Positions 9,555 through 19,455 of a stretch of DNA of 35,000 bases are shown piece after piece. Source of the DNA: Symsagittifera roscoffensis. Taxonomy: Eukaryota; Xenacoelomorpha; Acoela; Convolutidae. The notes under the pieces are model-generated. The model was not told the DNA's origin. It searched no databases and saw only the letters and a list, made by a program, of their open reading frames with translations. The position numbers and the translations under genes were made by a program. Positions within the stretch are counted from its first letter, which is position 1. Every line of letters begins with the position of its first letter. Where the stretch lies: the NCBI RefSeq assembly GCF_963678635.1, contig NC_087063.1, positions 62,563,290-62,598,289 of the forward strand. The letters are read 5' to 3'.

Positions 9555-9682
9555 GGATCTTGTTAACTATTTCCCCCGCTATTGCAATAGAGGGGGGATT
9601 TGTTACAAGGAATCAAATTCGTACGTGCGTCACTGTTCAATTCTTTCTTTATAGGGGGGGGGGGGGGTACTTAACAAGATCC
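9555..9682. mobile_element. Small inverted-repeat element with internal hairpin
   Basis: A perfect 12-bp inverted repeat 'ggatcttgttaa' (9555-9566) and its complement (9671-9682) bound 128 bp. Inside are a 24-bp near-perfect hairpin (9573-9596, one mismatch pair) and a run of 14 Gs at 9654-9667. The layout resembles a MITE. Target-site duplications are not clear. Confidence 0.5.
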
Positions 9683-9834
9683 GAAGGTTGTTTTTGGCTT
9701 TTCTTGATGACCAAAAATAGTTTCTCGATTGAACTAAATTAAATTAGAGCCTACTTGCTAAAAATTAGTCGTCATTGAAAATACTTGAGTTTTTATAGTT
9801 TCTTTTTTTTTCCAGCAGAGTAGCTCTCAATTAA

Positions 9835-10354
9835 CTACAGCAGCCAATCCAGTTTAGCCTCTAAGTCTGCTTCAGACCAAAAAGTTTTAAGATGACTAAA
9901 TTTCAGGTCAAGTACGAGTTTTCCCGACCAAAAATAGCGAAAGTAACAGGCTGAAAGTGCTTGGAAACGGAAATAATTCTTTAGAGATAAAAAGTCGATG
10001 GACGTAGTTTTAGAGTTCTTAAACGAACAACAATTGTGTTCCACTTCACCCTGTGAGGAGGTGGATATCTCGTATTATAGCTTTTTATTTTGTTGGTAAA
10101 TAGTCTAAATGTTTTATATTATTGAAGAGATTTAGATTATCTATTCAAAAGCTGAAATGTCAAGTAACTACTGTAACTTGTGAGCGGACAAAACTATTTT
10201 CAAATGATTTTTTTCTTATATCTGAACTATTGACATTTATTATAATGGTGCAAACATCAACACTATCTTGGTCATGACTTTTGATTAAGCAATCAATCTT
10301 TTGACTAGCGTGATATAAATCTAAAGCGGCGAGTGTTTTTATAGAAAATGGCAT
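9835..10354 (-). CDS. Possible two-exon gene, unidentified 132-residue protein
   Basis: Exon 1 (10354-10172) starts with ATG and encodes 61 residues, with 'SHDQDSVDVCTIIINVNSS' in its middle. Donor 'gtagtt' lies at 10171. Exon 2 (10050-9835) follows acceptor 'tccacctcctcacag' and encodes 71 residues ending 'WSEADLEAKLDWLL' before TAG. Both junctions are phase 0 and the intron is 121 bp. Neither exon alone exceeds chance length, but the matching phases, strong acceptor and balanced composition support them together. The protein is soluble-looking, with aromatic-rich 'YFRYFWSG' in exon 2. I do not recognise the family. Further upstream exons are possible. An AATAAA inside the intron at 10089-10084 could instead end a one-exon transcript. 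Confidence 0.35.
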
Positions 10355-10549
10355 TTCGAATGACCAGAAAGCATGCCACTGCTACAATGGCAAAAACAAC
10401 ATTTTATTTATTCGGGATTGTAAGATAACAAATGTGAAAACAAAATCTTTGATGGAATATTTTTTTTGCACAAACTGAGAAAATTTTTGCAAAACAAAAT
10501 AAAAATAGGGGTATCAATCCTATTTTAAACAATCTATTTTTTGCTACCT

Positions 10550-10840
10550 CCAGGGGCAGATGTAGGGTTTTATCGACGTGGAGGGGGGTATTCAAATAAC
10601 TTTCAAAAAATTTTTCGTCCTTTTTTTAGGTCGACCAAATTGTTTTTCTGAGCTCCCCCAAATCACTAAAAACCCCTGTTTTGACTAAAGTTTAGCGCCA
10701 CAAGCAAACTTTGTTTTTGGGCTTTTTTTTTACTCTCCCCCCTCCAAAAATAGCATATAATGACGCCAAAGACGCCTTTAGAAAAACTTTAGAGTCAGCC
10801 AGCCAAAACTGTTTGCCTGTCTTCTCTGTTTGGGGAGTCC
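10550..10840 (-). repeat. Dispersed repeat family R, copy 2 (reverse orientation)
   Basis: 'ggtcgaccaaattgtttttctgag', 'tcccccaaatcacta' and 'cctgttttgacta' are the reverse complement of the 9320-9420 part of copy 1. It starts with 'ccaggggcagatgtaggg', similar to 'caggggcggatttaggg' at about 28962. Confidence 0.6.
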
Positions 10841-11234
10841 CTGTTTGGGGTGGGGGCGTCCAGACTGCAAAAAAAATCACGTTTGATTCCACGAACACGG
10901 AACAGCGCATTTGCGGGATCTATCTTTACTCTTTGTATAAATCTATTGTCGCATAATCTATTGTGGCATTATAAAATATTAGTTTTTAATAGGAAATAGG
11001 ATGCAATTGATAAGACACATGTTCGATGAAGAAAAATGCCCAAAACGAGCTCGCAGCTCAGAATTTTTTTCAGAGAAATAAGGTTTTAATATAGTGATTT
11101 GGATGACATTCGAAAAACAATTTTTTTTTTCAAATTTCCACCTTCCCTCGAGAAAACAAATTGTTCTCTGCTTTTTGTCACTCCTTTTTAACATTCAACT
11201 TTGGTTGACTTGTCGTTTAATTTTCTAAAGTTTT
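10841..11234. other. No recognisable gene
   Basis: AT-rich; only short frames without family resemblance. Confidence 0.4.
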
Positions 11235-11400
11235 GTCTTAAGAGCCAATATACACTAAATTTGATGGACAGCGCGCGCAGTTAAAAATAACAATTGGTCA
11301 AAACCTTCCAAAAAAAAGACTTTTTTTGTCATTTTCAGCCTTTTTTTTTGCATGCTTCATTTTGTTTCTTTGTTCGAGTTTTGAGGCAAAGTAGGACCTT
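11235..11400 (+). repeat. Dispersed repeat family R, copy 3 (partial)
   Basis: 'gccaatatacactaaatttgatgg' and 'agcgcgcgcag' match 9229-9262 of copy 1, and 'caattggtcaaaaccttccaaaaaa' matches 21050-21080 of copy 5. Confidence 0.55.
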
Positions 11401-11526
11401 CTAGCGTTTTAACAGAGCTCATACAGTGCGGTTGGCGCTGATCGTAGCTTTTTGATAGTCTGAATGAAGTTAAGAAAAACTAAGTCACCAGCGTCCCAGG
11501 TTGAGGTCGTTGTTTTATGCGTGAAG

Positions 11527-11765
11527 CGACAATTCGGAACATGCGACAATTCGTAACAGGCGAAATTTGTAACAGTAGATTAATTGGGGAACACTGATTC
11601 ACGCGTAGTGTTCCTCTCTTGCTGGAGCTGAGCGCAGCAGAGGGAAGCGGAGCAAGCCTATTCAACTTGCCAATGCCTTGTTACGAATTGTCGCTTGTTA
11701 CGAATTGTCGCCTGATACGAATTGTTGCCTGGTACGAATTCTTGCCTGTTATGGTTGTCGCTTAA
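11527..11765. mobile_element. Foldback-type element with iterated 17-bp subrepeats
   Basis: The left arm carries about three copies of 'gcgacaattcgtaaca' (11527-11572) and the right arm about five copies of its complement 'ttgttacgaattgtcgc' (11678-11765), increasingly diverged outwards. The middle contains a second hairpin, 'ggaacact' at 11588-11595 and 'agtgttcc' at 11607-11614. Terminal inverted repeats built from short direct repeats are the hallmark of foldback elements. There is no coding capacity. Confidence 0.65.
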
Positions 11766-14020
11766 CCGGTTTTATGTTCAGACTTTCATAATCCCAATCA
11801 ATCTACATGGAACGAAAAGTTCCTAGGCCAAACTTTGGTCAAAACCAAAGTGTAAACATAGACCTATACTTAAACGAGTTCTGAAAATTGTTCCAAAAAA
11901 AGTGAAGGCATTGTTGCAAAAATTTAATAAGTTTGATGTCGCTTATAATAGTCGTAATTACCAAACATGGACTCATGTTGGTGATAGTCCCAAACAAATT
12001 CGGAACAGTGCCAAACAAGTTTGAATACAGTCGGAGGAAACCATTGAGTAGATTGGAGACCAGCGTAGAAATACAAATTTCTTCATAAAAAAACCTGAGA
12101 CGAGATAAATTTTGTAAAAAAAATTGAAGCTTAAGGAAAAAGTTGACTGCTTCTTGAAGTCACAAAAAAATTGGAAAGACAATTATTTATAACAATTTTA
12201 ATTTTTTTTTTCGGCCAAAATTTATAACCATACATTTTATGAATTTTGGCTTGGGATAATACCAAAAAGGCATCAGCCTGTCGGGTGGCATCTGCATGAG
12301 CAAATTCTATTTGTCTAGTTTTCTAAACTAAGATCGTAAAATCAGAAAGGACTGCAAAATTCTTCAAATCTCACAAAAAAACTGAACGAGACAAAAATCT
12401 TTTTGTTTTAGTGTTGTCTAACAACCAAAATAAGGCGAGCAAAAACAAAATATAACAAAGGGATCGAAATTTACTAGAATTTACTTACTTAAAAATTGTT
12501 CGTTGTGACAAATACATATGTCTCTCATTTTATGGAAAAAACGAGTTCAAAGATTCATTGTTAGTTGCTAACGCTTCAAGAAAAATATTTTTGTTCAACA
12601 GTTAGAATTTATTATACAGAACTCGAATCCTATTTTCGATTTTCTTTTTTGCTCTTGTAGTAAGCTTTTTTCGGCTGCGAAGTTTTTTTCTTGTATTGCC
12701 AGTTTTGATAGTACCTTTTATCTCCTGTTCTTTTTTGCATTAAGGAAGTTGTTTCTTTCCAAAAGATCATCTAATAGTTTTAACCACGAGTTTAAATGCT
12801 CATATACATGAAACTCCCAAATCAATTAGAGTTTATGTTTGTCCCAAATATGTTTCAAACTTCCCCACTTTTTAACTTTCAATTAGTTTATCCACTTGAG
12901 TCGTTGCTCGCTTTCTAATTTTAAAAAAATGTCCTATTAGCTGTACCATAGATCAGTACACTATTTTAATATAATGGCTTAAAAAATTTAGTAAAAATTA
13001 CAAACTCATTGGTAATTTGAAGGTGAATGTCAAGACCACAAAGACGAAACTTACACGAAACGAAAGTTGAGGTCCTCGTTATTTATAAACGGATAACGAA
13101 CAGTTATTTGAGGAATCAGTGTAGTACTTCAAATTTTTAACTTCCTTTAGCAGTTTCGCAACTGTTTTTTTTCTCGCACGAGGGAACGAGTTCACTGCCA
13201 GAGTGCCGGCCGCCATGCCAAAAAGTTGAATTACTTTCCCGACTGCGCGAAAAAATAGTTACGAAAATGCTTTAGTGCAGAAAAATTCAAGTGTTCATAT
13301 TTGTTTTCACTCGTTTTCCACATGCTAAAACAGTTGTTTTCCCCTTTTTAAAACATCCGAGGAGGACCAAAATTTGCAATCTTAGTTTTTCTCTAAAAAT
13401 TAGGCTCTAAAAGTGTTACAAGATAGCTTCCTTATAAGAAAGGGGGCCTTTTTATTTTAAGAAAGTTGTAGGATAGGAATTTTTCCTACAAAATTTTTTC
13501 AAAATCTTATTGCAAGCTTTTTTTCAATTTTTGATTACCGGTTTAAAAAATCTCCACTGTCGCAGAGAACAATAACAGAATCACCTTGGCCAAATGACTC
13601 GTTTAGCTACATGAGTTTACAGAAAAAACGCACTAGCTGTTTAGAGTTAGTGCTTTGCTGATAACTAGAGATTTTGTCGACATATGGCTGAGTCCCATAC
13701 ACAACACGACCGCAGCTATACCACATGATTCAAAAAAAGTAAAACTTTTTAGCGTCTCCAGAATAATTTTGAGCCGCTTATCAACTCTACATCAAAAGTG
13801 TGTTGTAACCAAAAAATTAGATATTCTTTTTTTTTCAGAGAGTTTGTTGGAAATAAATAGATTATAACAGCTATCTTAAGAAATTTACATACATAATTTG
13901 AAAAAGAGATATAAGTTTTAAATTTTTTTTAAAAATGATTTTATGGTACAGAAAAACCTTTAAAATGTCTTTGGCGACTTTTTTGAATTTTGGGGAAAAA
14001 TGCTGTAAAATGTTGTAAGA
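11766..14020. other. Gene-poor AT-rich stretch
   Basis: No convincing exon or element. One GC-richer spot at 13160-13220 carries a minus-strand ATG (13216) in a good context, opening 45 codons to 13079. Confidence 0.4.
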
Positions 14021-14023
14021 TAG

Positions 14024-14212
14024 CTGAAATTTCCTACACGCCTGTCACATTTGGGCATATACCTGCTCGCGGCTCTGTCGAGAGAAGAAGCAGCTAAGAA
14101 AAACCAAATCTTGATGACATGGCAATTTTTTCTGGATGGAGGTGTACCCAGGGAGAAGCTGAAAATAGGAAATTTTGATCTGTTCAACGATGGAGTGAAA
14201 GAAGAAATTTAA
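14024..14212 (+). CDS. Unidentified ORF fragment, possibly LINE ORF1 end or an exon
   Basis: An open frame of 62 residues follows a TAG at 14021 and ends with TAA at 14210-14212. It has no ATG at its start. The translation looks coding, with 'LAALSREEAAKKNQILMTW' and 'VPREKLKIGNFDLFNDG'. Its end overlaps the first 130-bp direct repeat at the head of the LINE, about 60-200 bp before the LINE endonuclease frame. That position suits the C-terminus of a LINE ORF1, but the sequence does not show a nucleic-acid-binding motif I know. 'gtaagatag' just before it could be a weak acceptor, so an exon of a host gene is the alternative. Confidence 0.35.
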   Translation: MKFPTRLSHLGIYLLAALSREEAAKKNQILMTWQFFLDGGVPREKLKIGNFDLFNDGVKEEI

Positions 14213-14430
14213 GCAAGCTCAAACTCTAGCAATAGTGTTTGACTAGTATTTCTTAATAATCTGCAACTCAACACACAAAGCTTGGTTAACACACAAAGCT
14301 CTGTGTGTTGAGTTTCAAATTGGAGTGAAAGTAGAAATTGCAGCAAACTCAAACCCTAGCAATAATGTTTGACAAGTTTTTCTTAAAATTCTGCAATTCA
14401 ACAAACAAAGCTTGATTAACATTCAAACGA
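14191..14430 (+). repeat. 130-bp tandem duplication at the LINE 5' end
   Basis: 'tggagtgaaa' at 14191 and 14321 begins two similar copies (exact spacing 130 bp). Each continues through 'agcaa', 'gtttgac', 'tttcttaa' and 'acaaagcttg(g/a)ttaac'. The second copy runs straight into the endonuclease frame; the first ends in a junction containing 'acacaaagct'. Confidence 0.8.
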
Positions 14431-15100
14431 GATCAAAAATATCAAATGGGATCTTAACCGAACACTTCCATATAATTTGTCTATGCGAAACCTCACAAAT
14501 TACGTCATCTGAACTGTTTCTCACTGATTTTACCAGATACAGATCAGACAGATTACATGAAGCTGATAAAAAGTCTCATGGTGGATCACTGATTGCTGTC
14601 AAAAACAGTATAAAATCTTTTGATTTAAAACACGACCTTCTGACTCGTGTGTAGCATACAGAGTGGAAATCCATGGCAATGAACCAGATGTCTCTGTTTT
14701 CTACAGCCCAACACATAATAGCAAAAACAGATTTACAAACGATTTTGAAAAAGTTGAGCATAATTTTCCCAAAGCTACACCGTTTTTATTATGCGGAGAC
14801 GTAAACGCTCCAAAGACCGATTGGGTCACTGTAAAGAGTAGCGATGACTATGAGCAAAGTATGGTCGACCTATTTCATAAAAAACTTTTTAAAAAAGCGG
14901 TAGAATTGAATACAAGCTTAACCTGCTTGATGTTGAACTCTATCGATATTGTTTTGGCCATGCTGAGAAAAACCATTTGCTTCCTTAAGTCTATGGTTGT
15001 TCAGATCACAATGCAAATCAAATTTTGAAGAATTGCCAGCACAAAATTATAAAGCCGGTCATATTGAACTGCAGAAGTTTCGGCAATGCTGTTTATGACA
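14391..15100 (+). pseudogene. LINE ORF2 endonuclease domain (broken)
   Basis: The frame beginning near 14391 reads 'FNKQSLINIQTRSKISN', then 'IICLCETSQ' with the catalytic-type Glu, and 'RSDRLHEADKKSHGGSLIAVK', ending at a stop near 14653. The next frame (14663-) has 'VSVFYSPTH' and 'FLLCGDVNAPKTDW', the GD.N motif of the exonuclease-endonuclease-phosphatase fold. A third frame has 'GCSDHNANQ', the SDH motif, near 15000. The enzyme would nick target DNA to prime reverse transcription. At least two frameshifts separate the blocks. Confidence 0.8.
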
Positions 15101-15779
15101 AACTAAGTAGGTTGATAGAATCTGCACCTTTTGAGTCCACCTTTATACCAACATAGATAAATTGAGTGAACAATAGTCTCAGTTTTCTGATGATATCAAA
15201 CGGTTAGGTTTTCACGCAGAGAAAGAGGAATAAACATTTTCTCCTTCCATGATATTCTCCAAGCACCTCTAAGTTTATAAATAAACTACAAACACAACAA
15301 CAATTATTTCTCGCAAAACCAACAAGCTACGGAAACAGACACGTTGATAATTTAAGAGCTTTGTAACTGAGGCTGCCGAAAGTAGCAGATTTAGATATCA
15401 GCGGAAACTTGTGGAACAAAGAGACACAAATCTGATTTTTAAACCTCTCAAAGCTTAAGCAAGTTGCGTTTTTTACACAAAATGATTTAGAATGCAAGAA
15501 GTATTGCAATCAGAATGAAGAAATAGACATGTTAAACGATTTTTTTCATTCTGTTTTCTCACCGAAAGATTTATTTAATATTAAATAAATAACAGTAGAA
15601 AAACAAAAATTGAGGACTGTAAGTGTCTCGATAGAGACTTTTCGCGGAACAGTAGCAACACTAGATCAGAAAATAAGCTTCAGGATTGGACGGGATCCCA
15701 TCAATCTTTTTCCACAAAACCGGTAGGCAATGGCAGTCACGCTAAACAAAAAAAATTTGAAATGTAAAGCGCATTAGAA

Positions 15780-16556
15780 AAGTACAATCAGATGAACGCT
15801 GGCAGCGGTGACACCAGCGTTCAAAAAAGGAAATAGGCGTAAAGAGGACAACAACCGACCTGTACCACTCCTAAGAATTATGAGTAAAATTTTTGAAAGG
15901 TGTATCTATCACGATTTGTCCAAGCACTTTGCAGAGCTTTTAACCTCAATTCAGCATGGTTTGTCAGGAAACGTTCAATGGTCACAAACATGCTGAGTCT
16001 CCTCATGAAATTTCACAAAACTCTAGAGGAAAATTCACCTTGCGAGGTCATCGCTTTTTACACAGACTTTTCGAAGGCTTTTGATAAAGTAACTCATAAG
16101 GAATTTCATGAAAAGCCTTGTCAAATAGGCGTACAATGGTGCTTATATGAAATTTTGCTTGACTATCTTAGTTTGCGAAAGCAATTTCTTCGAGTAGATA
16201 ACACATGTTGCAGTGTGTTGGAAGTGACAAGCGGTTTACCACAGGGATCTCTACTGGGACCACTTCTGTTTTTTATATTAAAATTTGACTTGCTGGATGT
16301 ACTAAAATTTAGCAATGCTTACTTGTTCACTGATGACATAAAGATTATCTCCGTGAACAGGAGTTATGTCCAAGTACAGCTAGACTTAGACTCCATTGAA
16401 TACTGGCTCACCAAAAACAAGATGAGTCCAGCAATGCTTAATTGCTTCCAGATTATCTTCAGAGGAATTAAGACTCTTTTTTTACAGGGTGCTGCTCTAG
16501 AAGAATCAGACGTTATTAAGGACCCAAAGATGCTTTTAAACAAAAACCGGAACTGA
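15780..16556 (+). pseudogene. LINE reverse transcriptase domain (broken)
   Basis: The first frame (to a stop near 15994) reads 'AAVTPAFKKGNRRKEDNNRP' and 'LLRIMSKIFERCIY', the N-terminal RT blocks. A frameshift near 15960 moves to the frame with 'FYTDFSKAFDKVTHKEF', 'TSGLPQGSLLGPLLF' and 'YLFTDDIKI'. The usual (F/Y)ADD box reads FTDD, keeping both Asp. 'LDLDSIEYWLTKNKM' is the thumb-proximal block. The frame ends at TGA 16554-16556. The segment 15100-15780 between endonuclease and RT is heavily decayed. Confidence 0.85.
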
Positions 16557-17090
16557 CATACACACATGGAAATAGGATTGAAGAAGGCTAATAAAGTTCT
16601 CTATCTCCTGCAACGCAATTTTTCCTACAAATTGAAAACATCGTGTAAACTGGGCCTGTACAAATCCTTGCTCACTCTTAATCTTACGCATGGGTTTCAT
16701 TGTGTTGCGCGATGGGTTTCATTGATCTGACATGTCGCGTCTGACCAAAAAAGAGCTATCCAGTATATAAATTGAACAAAAGATGCCAGTTACCTCAGTC
16801 AAATAAAACTGCTGAAATTGTTACCACTCCCAATGTTTCTTCAACTAAATGACATGCTTTTGGTTGCTAAAATGAGCGTTGAAAATGTGCCCAATCAAGT
16901 TTTACCAATTTTAAGTGAAATATTAAGAGGAAACTCCGAGATTTTCAAACTAAGTGAAACGAGAACAGAAAAAGCAAGAGGAGAATTCACGTTTAGATTT
17001 CTAAGATAATGAACAGATTGCTTGAACTTATGGAATTCACTAGATTGATGGGCTTGAAAACTGAATTTTGAAGATGATGTGGAAATATGT
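16557..17090 (+). pseudogene. LINE ORF2 C-terminal region (broken)
   Basis: The frame from 16567 reads 'LKKANKVLYLLQRNFSYKL' and 'LGLYKSLLTLNLTHG', the family's post-RT blocks, ending at TGA near 16728. Another frame (16800-17009) has 'IKLLKLLPLPMFLQLNDMLL' and 'EFTFRFLR'. 'atgggtttcattg' is repeated at about 16690 and 16709. No poly-A or microsatellite tail is visible. Confidence 0.7.
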
Positions 17091-17354
17091 CAATGTGAAC
17101 ATTTCAGAAGCTAATATCTGCAGCTGGTCAATTGTATATGATTGCAGTGGCTACAGCATCTCGAGGAGGAAATTAGTATTAGCTGTAAATTTTATTCAAC
17201 AACGACAGGAACCAATTTAAAAGAAGTTCTAAGGTAGCAAAATTTGAGTGAGGTGGTCAATCCTGCATGTTTTCAAACTACTCTACAGCTCACTTGCAAG
17301 CTTGCATGTAATGAATTTTTTCACGCCAATTGAACGCACGCTGCAGATTAACCA

Positions 17355-18008
17355 CCCGAATCGAGATCCCGCTCAAAAACCGCTCAAGATTTGAGCGGTT
17401 TGAGCGGTTTTCCAGCAAGATTTGAGCGGTTTGGGCGGTTTGGGCGGTTTTTTTTGGAAAAACCGCTCAAACCGCTCAAATCTTGCTGAAAAAACCGCTC
17501 AAAAACCGCTCATTTCTTGCGGTGATTTTTGAACGGTTTTTCAAGCAAGATTTGAGCGGTTTTTGAGCGGTTTTTGAGCGGTTTTTGAGCGGTCTTCCCG
17601 GGTCGAGGTCCCAAACTCATGTCGATACTTTCGCGACAAATCTTTGGCATTTCCAGACTTTCCAGACCAAAATTAGGCATGTCCAGGCTTTGGCGACCAA
17701 AAAATGGCATTTCCAGACTTTTGCGATCATGATGATCCGTTGCGACTATCGCTCCGAAGCAGAACTTTATCTATAAAAACCGCTCAAAAACCGCGCAAGA
17801 TTTGAACGGTTTTTGAGCGGTATTTCTAGATAAACCGCTCAAAAACCGCATAAATCTTGCGCGGTTTTCGAGCGGTTTTTTTAGGTAAACCGTTCAAAAA
17901 CCGCTCAAACCGCTCATTTTGAAGCAAGATTTTGAGCGTAATTGTCTAAAAAAACCGCTCAAACCGCTCAAATCTTGCTTCAAATTAGGTGAAAAATCTC
18001 GACTCGGG
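17355..18008. mobile_element. 654-bp inverted-repeat element built of 'ccgctcaaa' motifs
   Basis: The ends 'cccgaatcgagat' (17355-17367) and 'atctcgactcggg' (17996-18008) are reverse complements with one mismatch. Inside, two blocks (17371-17600 and 17776-17985) are packed with 'aaaaccgctc' and its complement 'gagcggtttt' in alternating orientation, joined by 'gcaagattt'. The middle (17630-17730) has three degenerate copies of a 'ggcatttccagactttt' unit. A near copy of the end motif, 'cccgggtcgaggtccc', lies at about 17597. No coding capacity; a non-autonomous, highly foldable element. Confidence 0.75.
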
Positions 18009-18915
18009 CAATTTGTTCTATCAACGAATTTCACGTACTGATCTTTTCATGAACTGCGTATGAATGCACGCAAGCTGACTAATTTTGGTTCCCTAAATCA
18101 CCCAACCAAATCTCCGCATTTCAGAAACCAAGGATTTTTTTTTGAGAGAGTTTAGTTTTTCTTTCAACCAATTCTAAACAGTTTCAAACAGTTTCCTTTC
18201 ATTTCGACTTTACTTCCAATCTGCTTTTTCTGTGATGTTTCTGACACTCACTACTTACCTCAATTGGAGCAATGTCTTGATTATAAAACATTGTTCCAAC
18301 TTCTGGCAAACAAAATGGACTAATCCCTTTAAACTCTCATAGCTTTTTCGTTTTCATCTGCTGCTACCCTGGCTGGACTGTCTTCCATAACTCTTTTTTA
18401 ACCTTTTTTCATAGTCATTCCATGAGGTAATTTGCTTAGAAAAAATAGTTTTTTTTGGTACTTTGAAGCACTTTTAATTTTCCAATCTTGTTGATTTTTT
18501 CTTGCGTTTTTCAGATCTTGATTAAATTTTGACGCATCTGCAGTAATTTCTTTGTGACTGTTGTCAGTGTACAATGTATTTTAACAAAATGGGGCCAAAA
18601 TCATAAATCAATAGCTATTACTTACCAAAATACGGGTGTCTCCAATGTAATCTTTGCTGCAATTGCTTCATTGTGCCAATTATTTTTTCATTGTGCCGGT
18701 TGCCTTCGAAAGAAAAAAGTGATACATTTAATGATTCATTGTTCAAAAAGCTAATCACAATGTTCAAAGCTGGGATAATGCATACATAAAATCGGCCTTG
18801 TAGTATCGGGAAGGAAGAGTGTCACTAATTTTAGAGGAAAAGAAGATTGAAGGTTACGATGAGGTGAAAGAAAAGTGAATTGTAAACAGATTGAAATTAA
18901 TTTTGTCAGAAACAA
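18009..18915. other. No recognisable gene
   Basis: AT-rich unique sequence; the longest frame (18554-18754) shows no family resemblance and lacks coding character. Confidence 0.4.
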
Positions 18916-19170
18916 AAGTCTTGAAGTAATACTCTTGATTGGAGAATTGCCGTGAAGTGATTGGTTGATGAAGTGAACAAAAGGCCGTATATTTTTGATG
19001 GCACCAATTTAAGGAACCAATTAAATTTGAAGCAAAACCAAACCTTAAAGTAATACACTTGGTTTGTGAACTGCGGTGAAGTCATTGGATGATGATGTGA
19101 ACAAAGAACCCTAGTTTTTTTTGATAGCACCAATTTAAGGAAGCAATGAAATTTGGAGTGCGTTGTTGCC
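18916..19170 (+). repeat. 124-bp tandem duplication
   Basis: 'aagtaat' at 18924 and 19048 starts two diverged copies. Both carry 'tgatgaNgtgaacaaa', 'gcaccaatttaaggaa' and 'caatNaaattt'. Confidence 0.75.
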
Positions 19171-19455
19171 ATTTGTTGGTATAGTTGATCAAGTGCCATA
19201 GTTTTTTATAATATTAATTTAATCTGAATGCTTGACTAATTTAGTTTTTGAGATGGGGGCATTTTCTGTTGCTAGCATCAACAAAACTACGGAAATTAAT
19301 TGACTACATTGTCCAATCACATATACGCAACTAAAAAAGCAATGGTTTCATTTTAAAGCAATTGTTTTGTGACAAAATCAGGTTCAATCAGTTTTTCATC
19401 CAGTGAGAATATCGAGCATTCTACATACAGCGCTTAGAGAATTTAACCTGAATTA

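Larger units (their letters stand above)
14191..17090 (+). mobile_element. Decayed non-LTR retrotransposon (LINE, Jockey/CR1-like)
   Basis: Domains appear in the expected order across several frames: apurinic-type endonuclease (14391-15050), reverse transcriptase (15790-16530) and the C-terminal region (16540-17090). No RNase H domain or 3' repeat tail was recognised. The RT's 'SGLPQGSLLGPLLF' and the later 'LYKSL' and 'LKLLPLPMFLQLNDML' blocks fit Jockey/CR1-type LINEs. Stops and frameshifts between nearly every block show it is inactive. Confidence 0.85.

Noticed and set aside
13960-14187. Minus-strand 75-codon frame
   Set aside because: Shadow of the plus-strand ORF 14024-14212, whose translation looks like protein while this one does not.
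17585-17776. ORFs across the middle of the inverted-repeat element
   Set aside because: They arise from the 'ggcatttccagactttt' tandem units and give repetitive, meaningless peptides.
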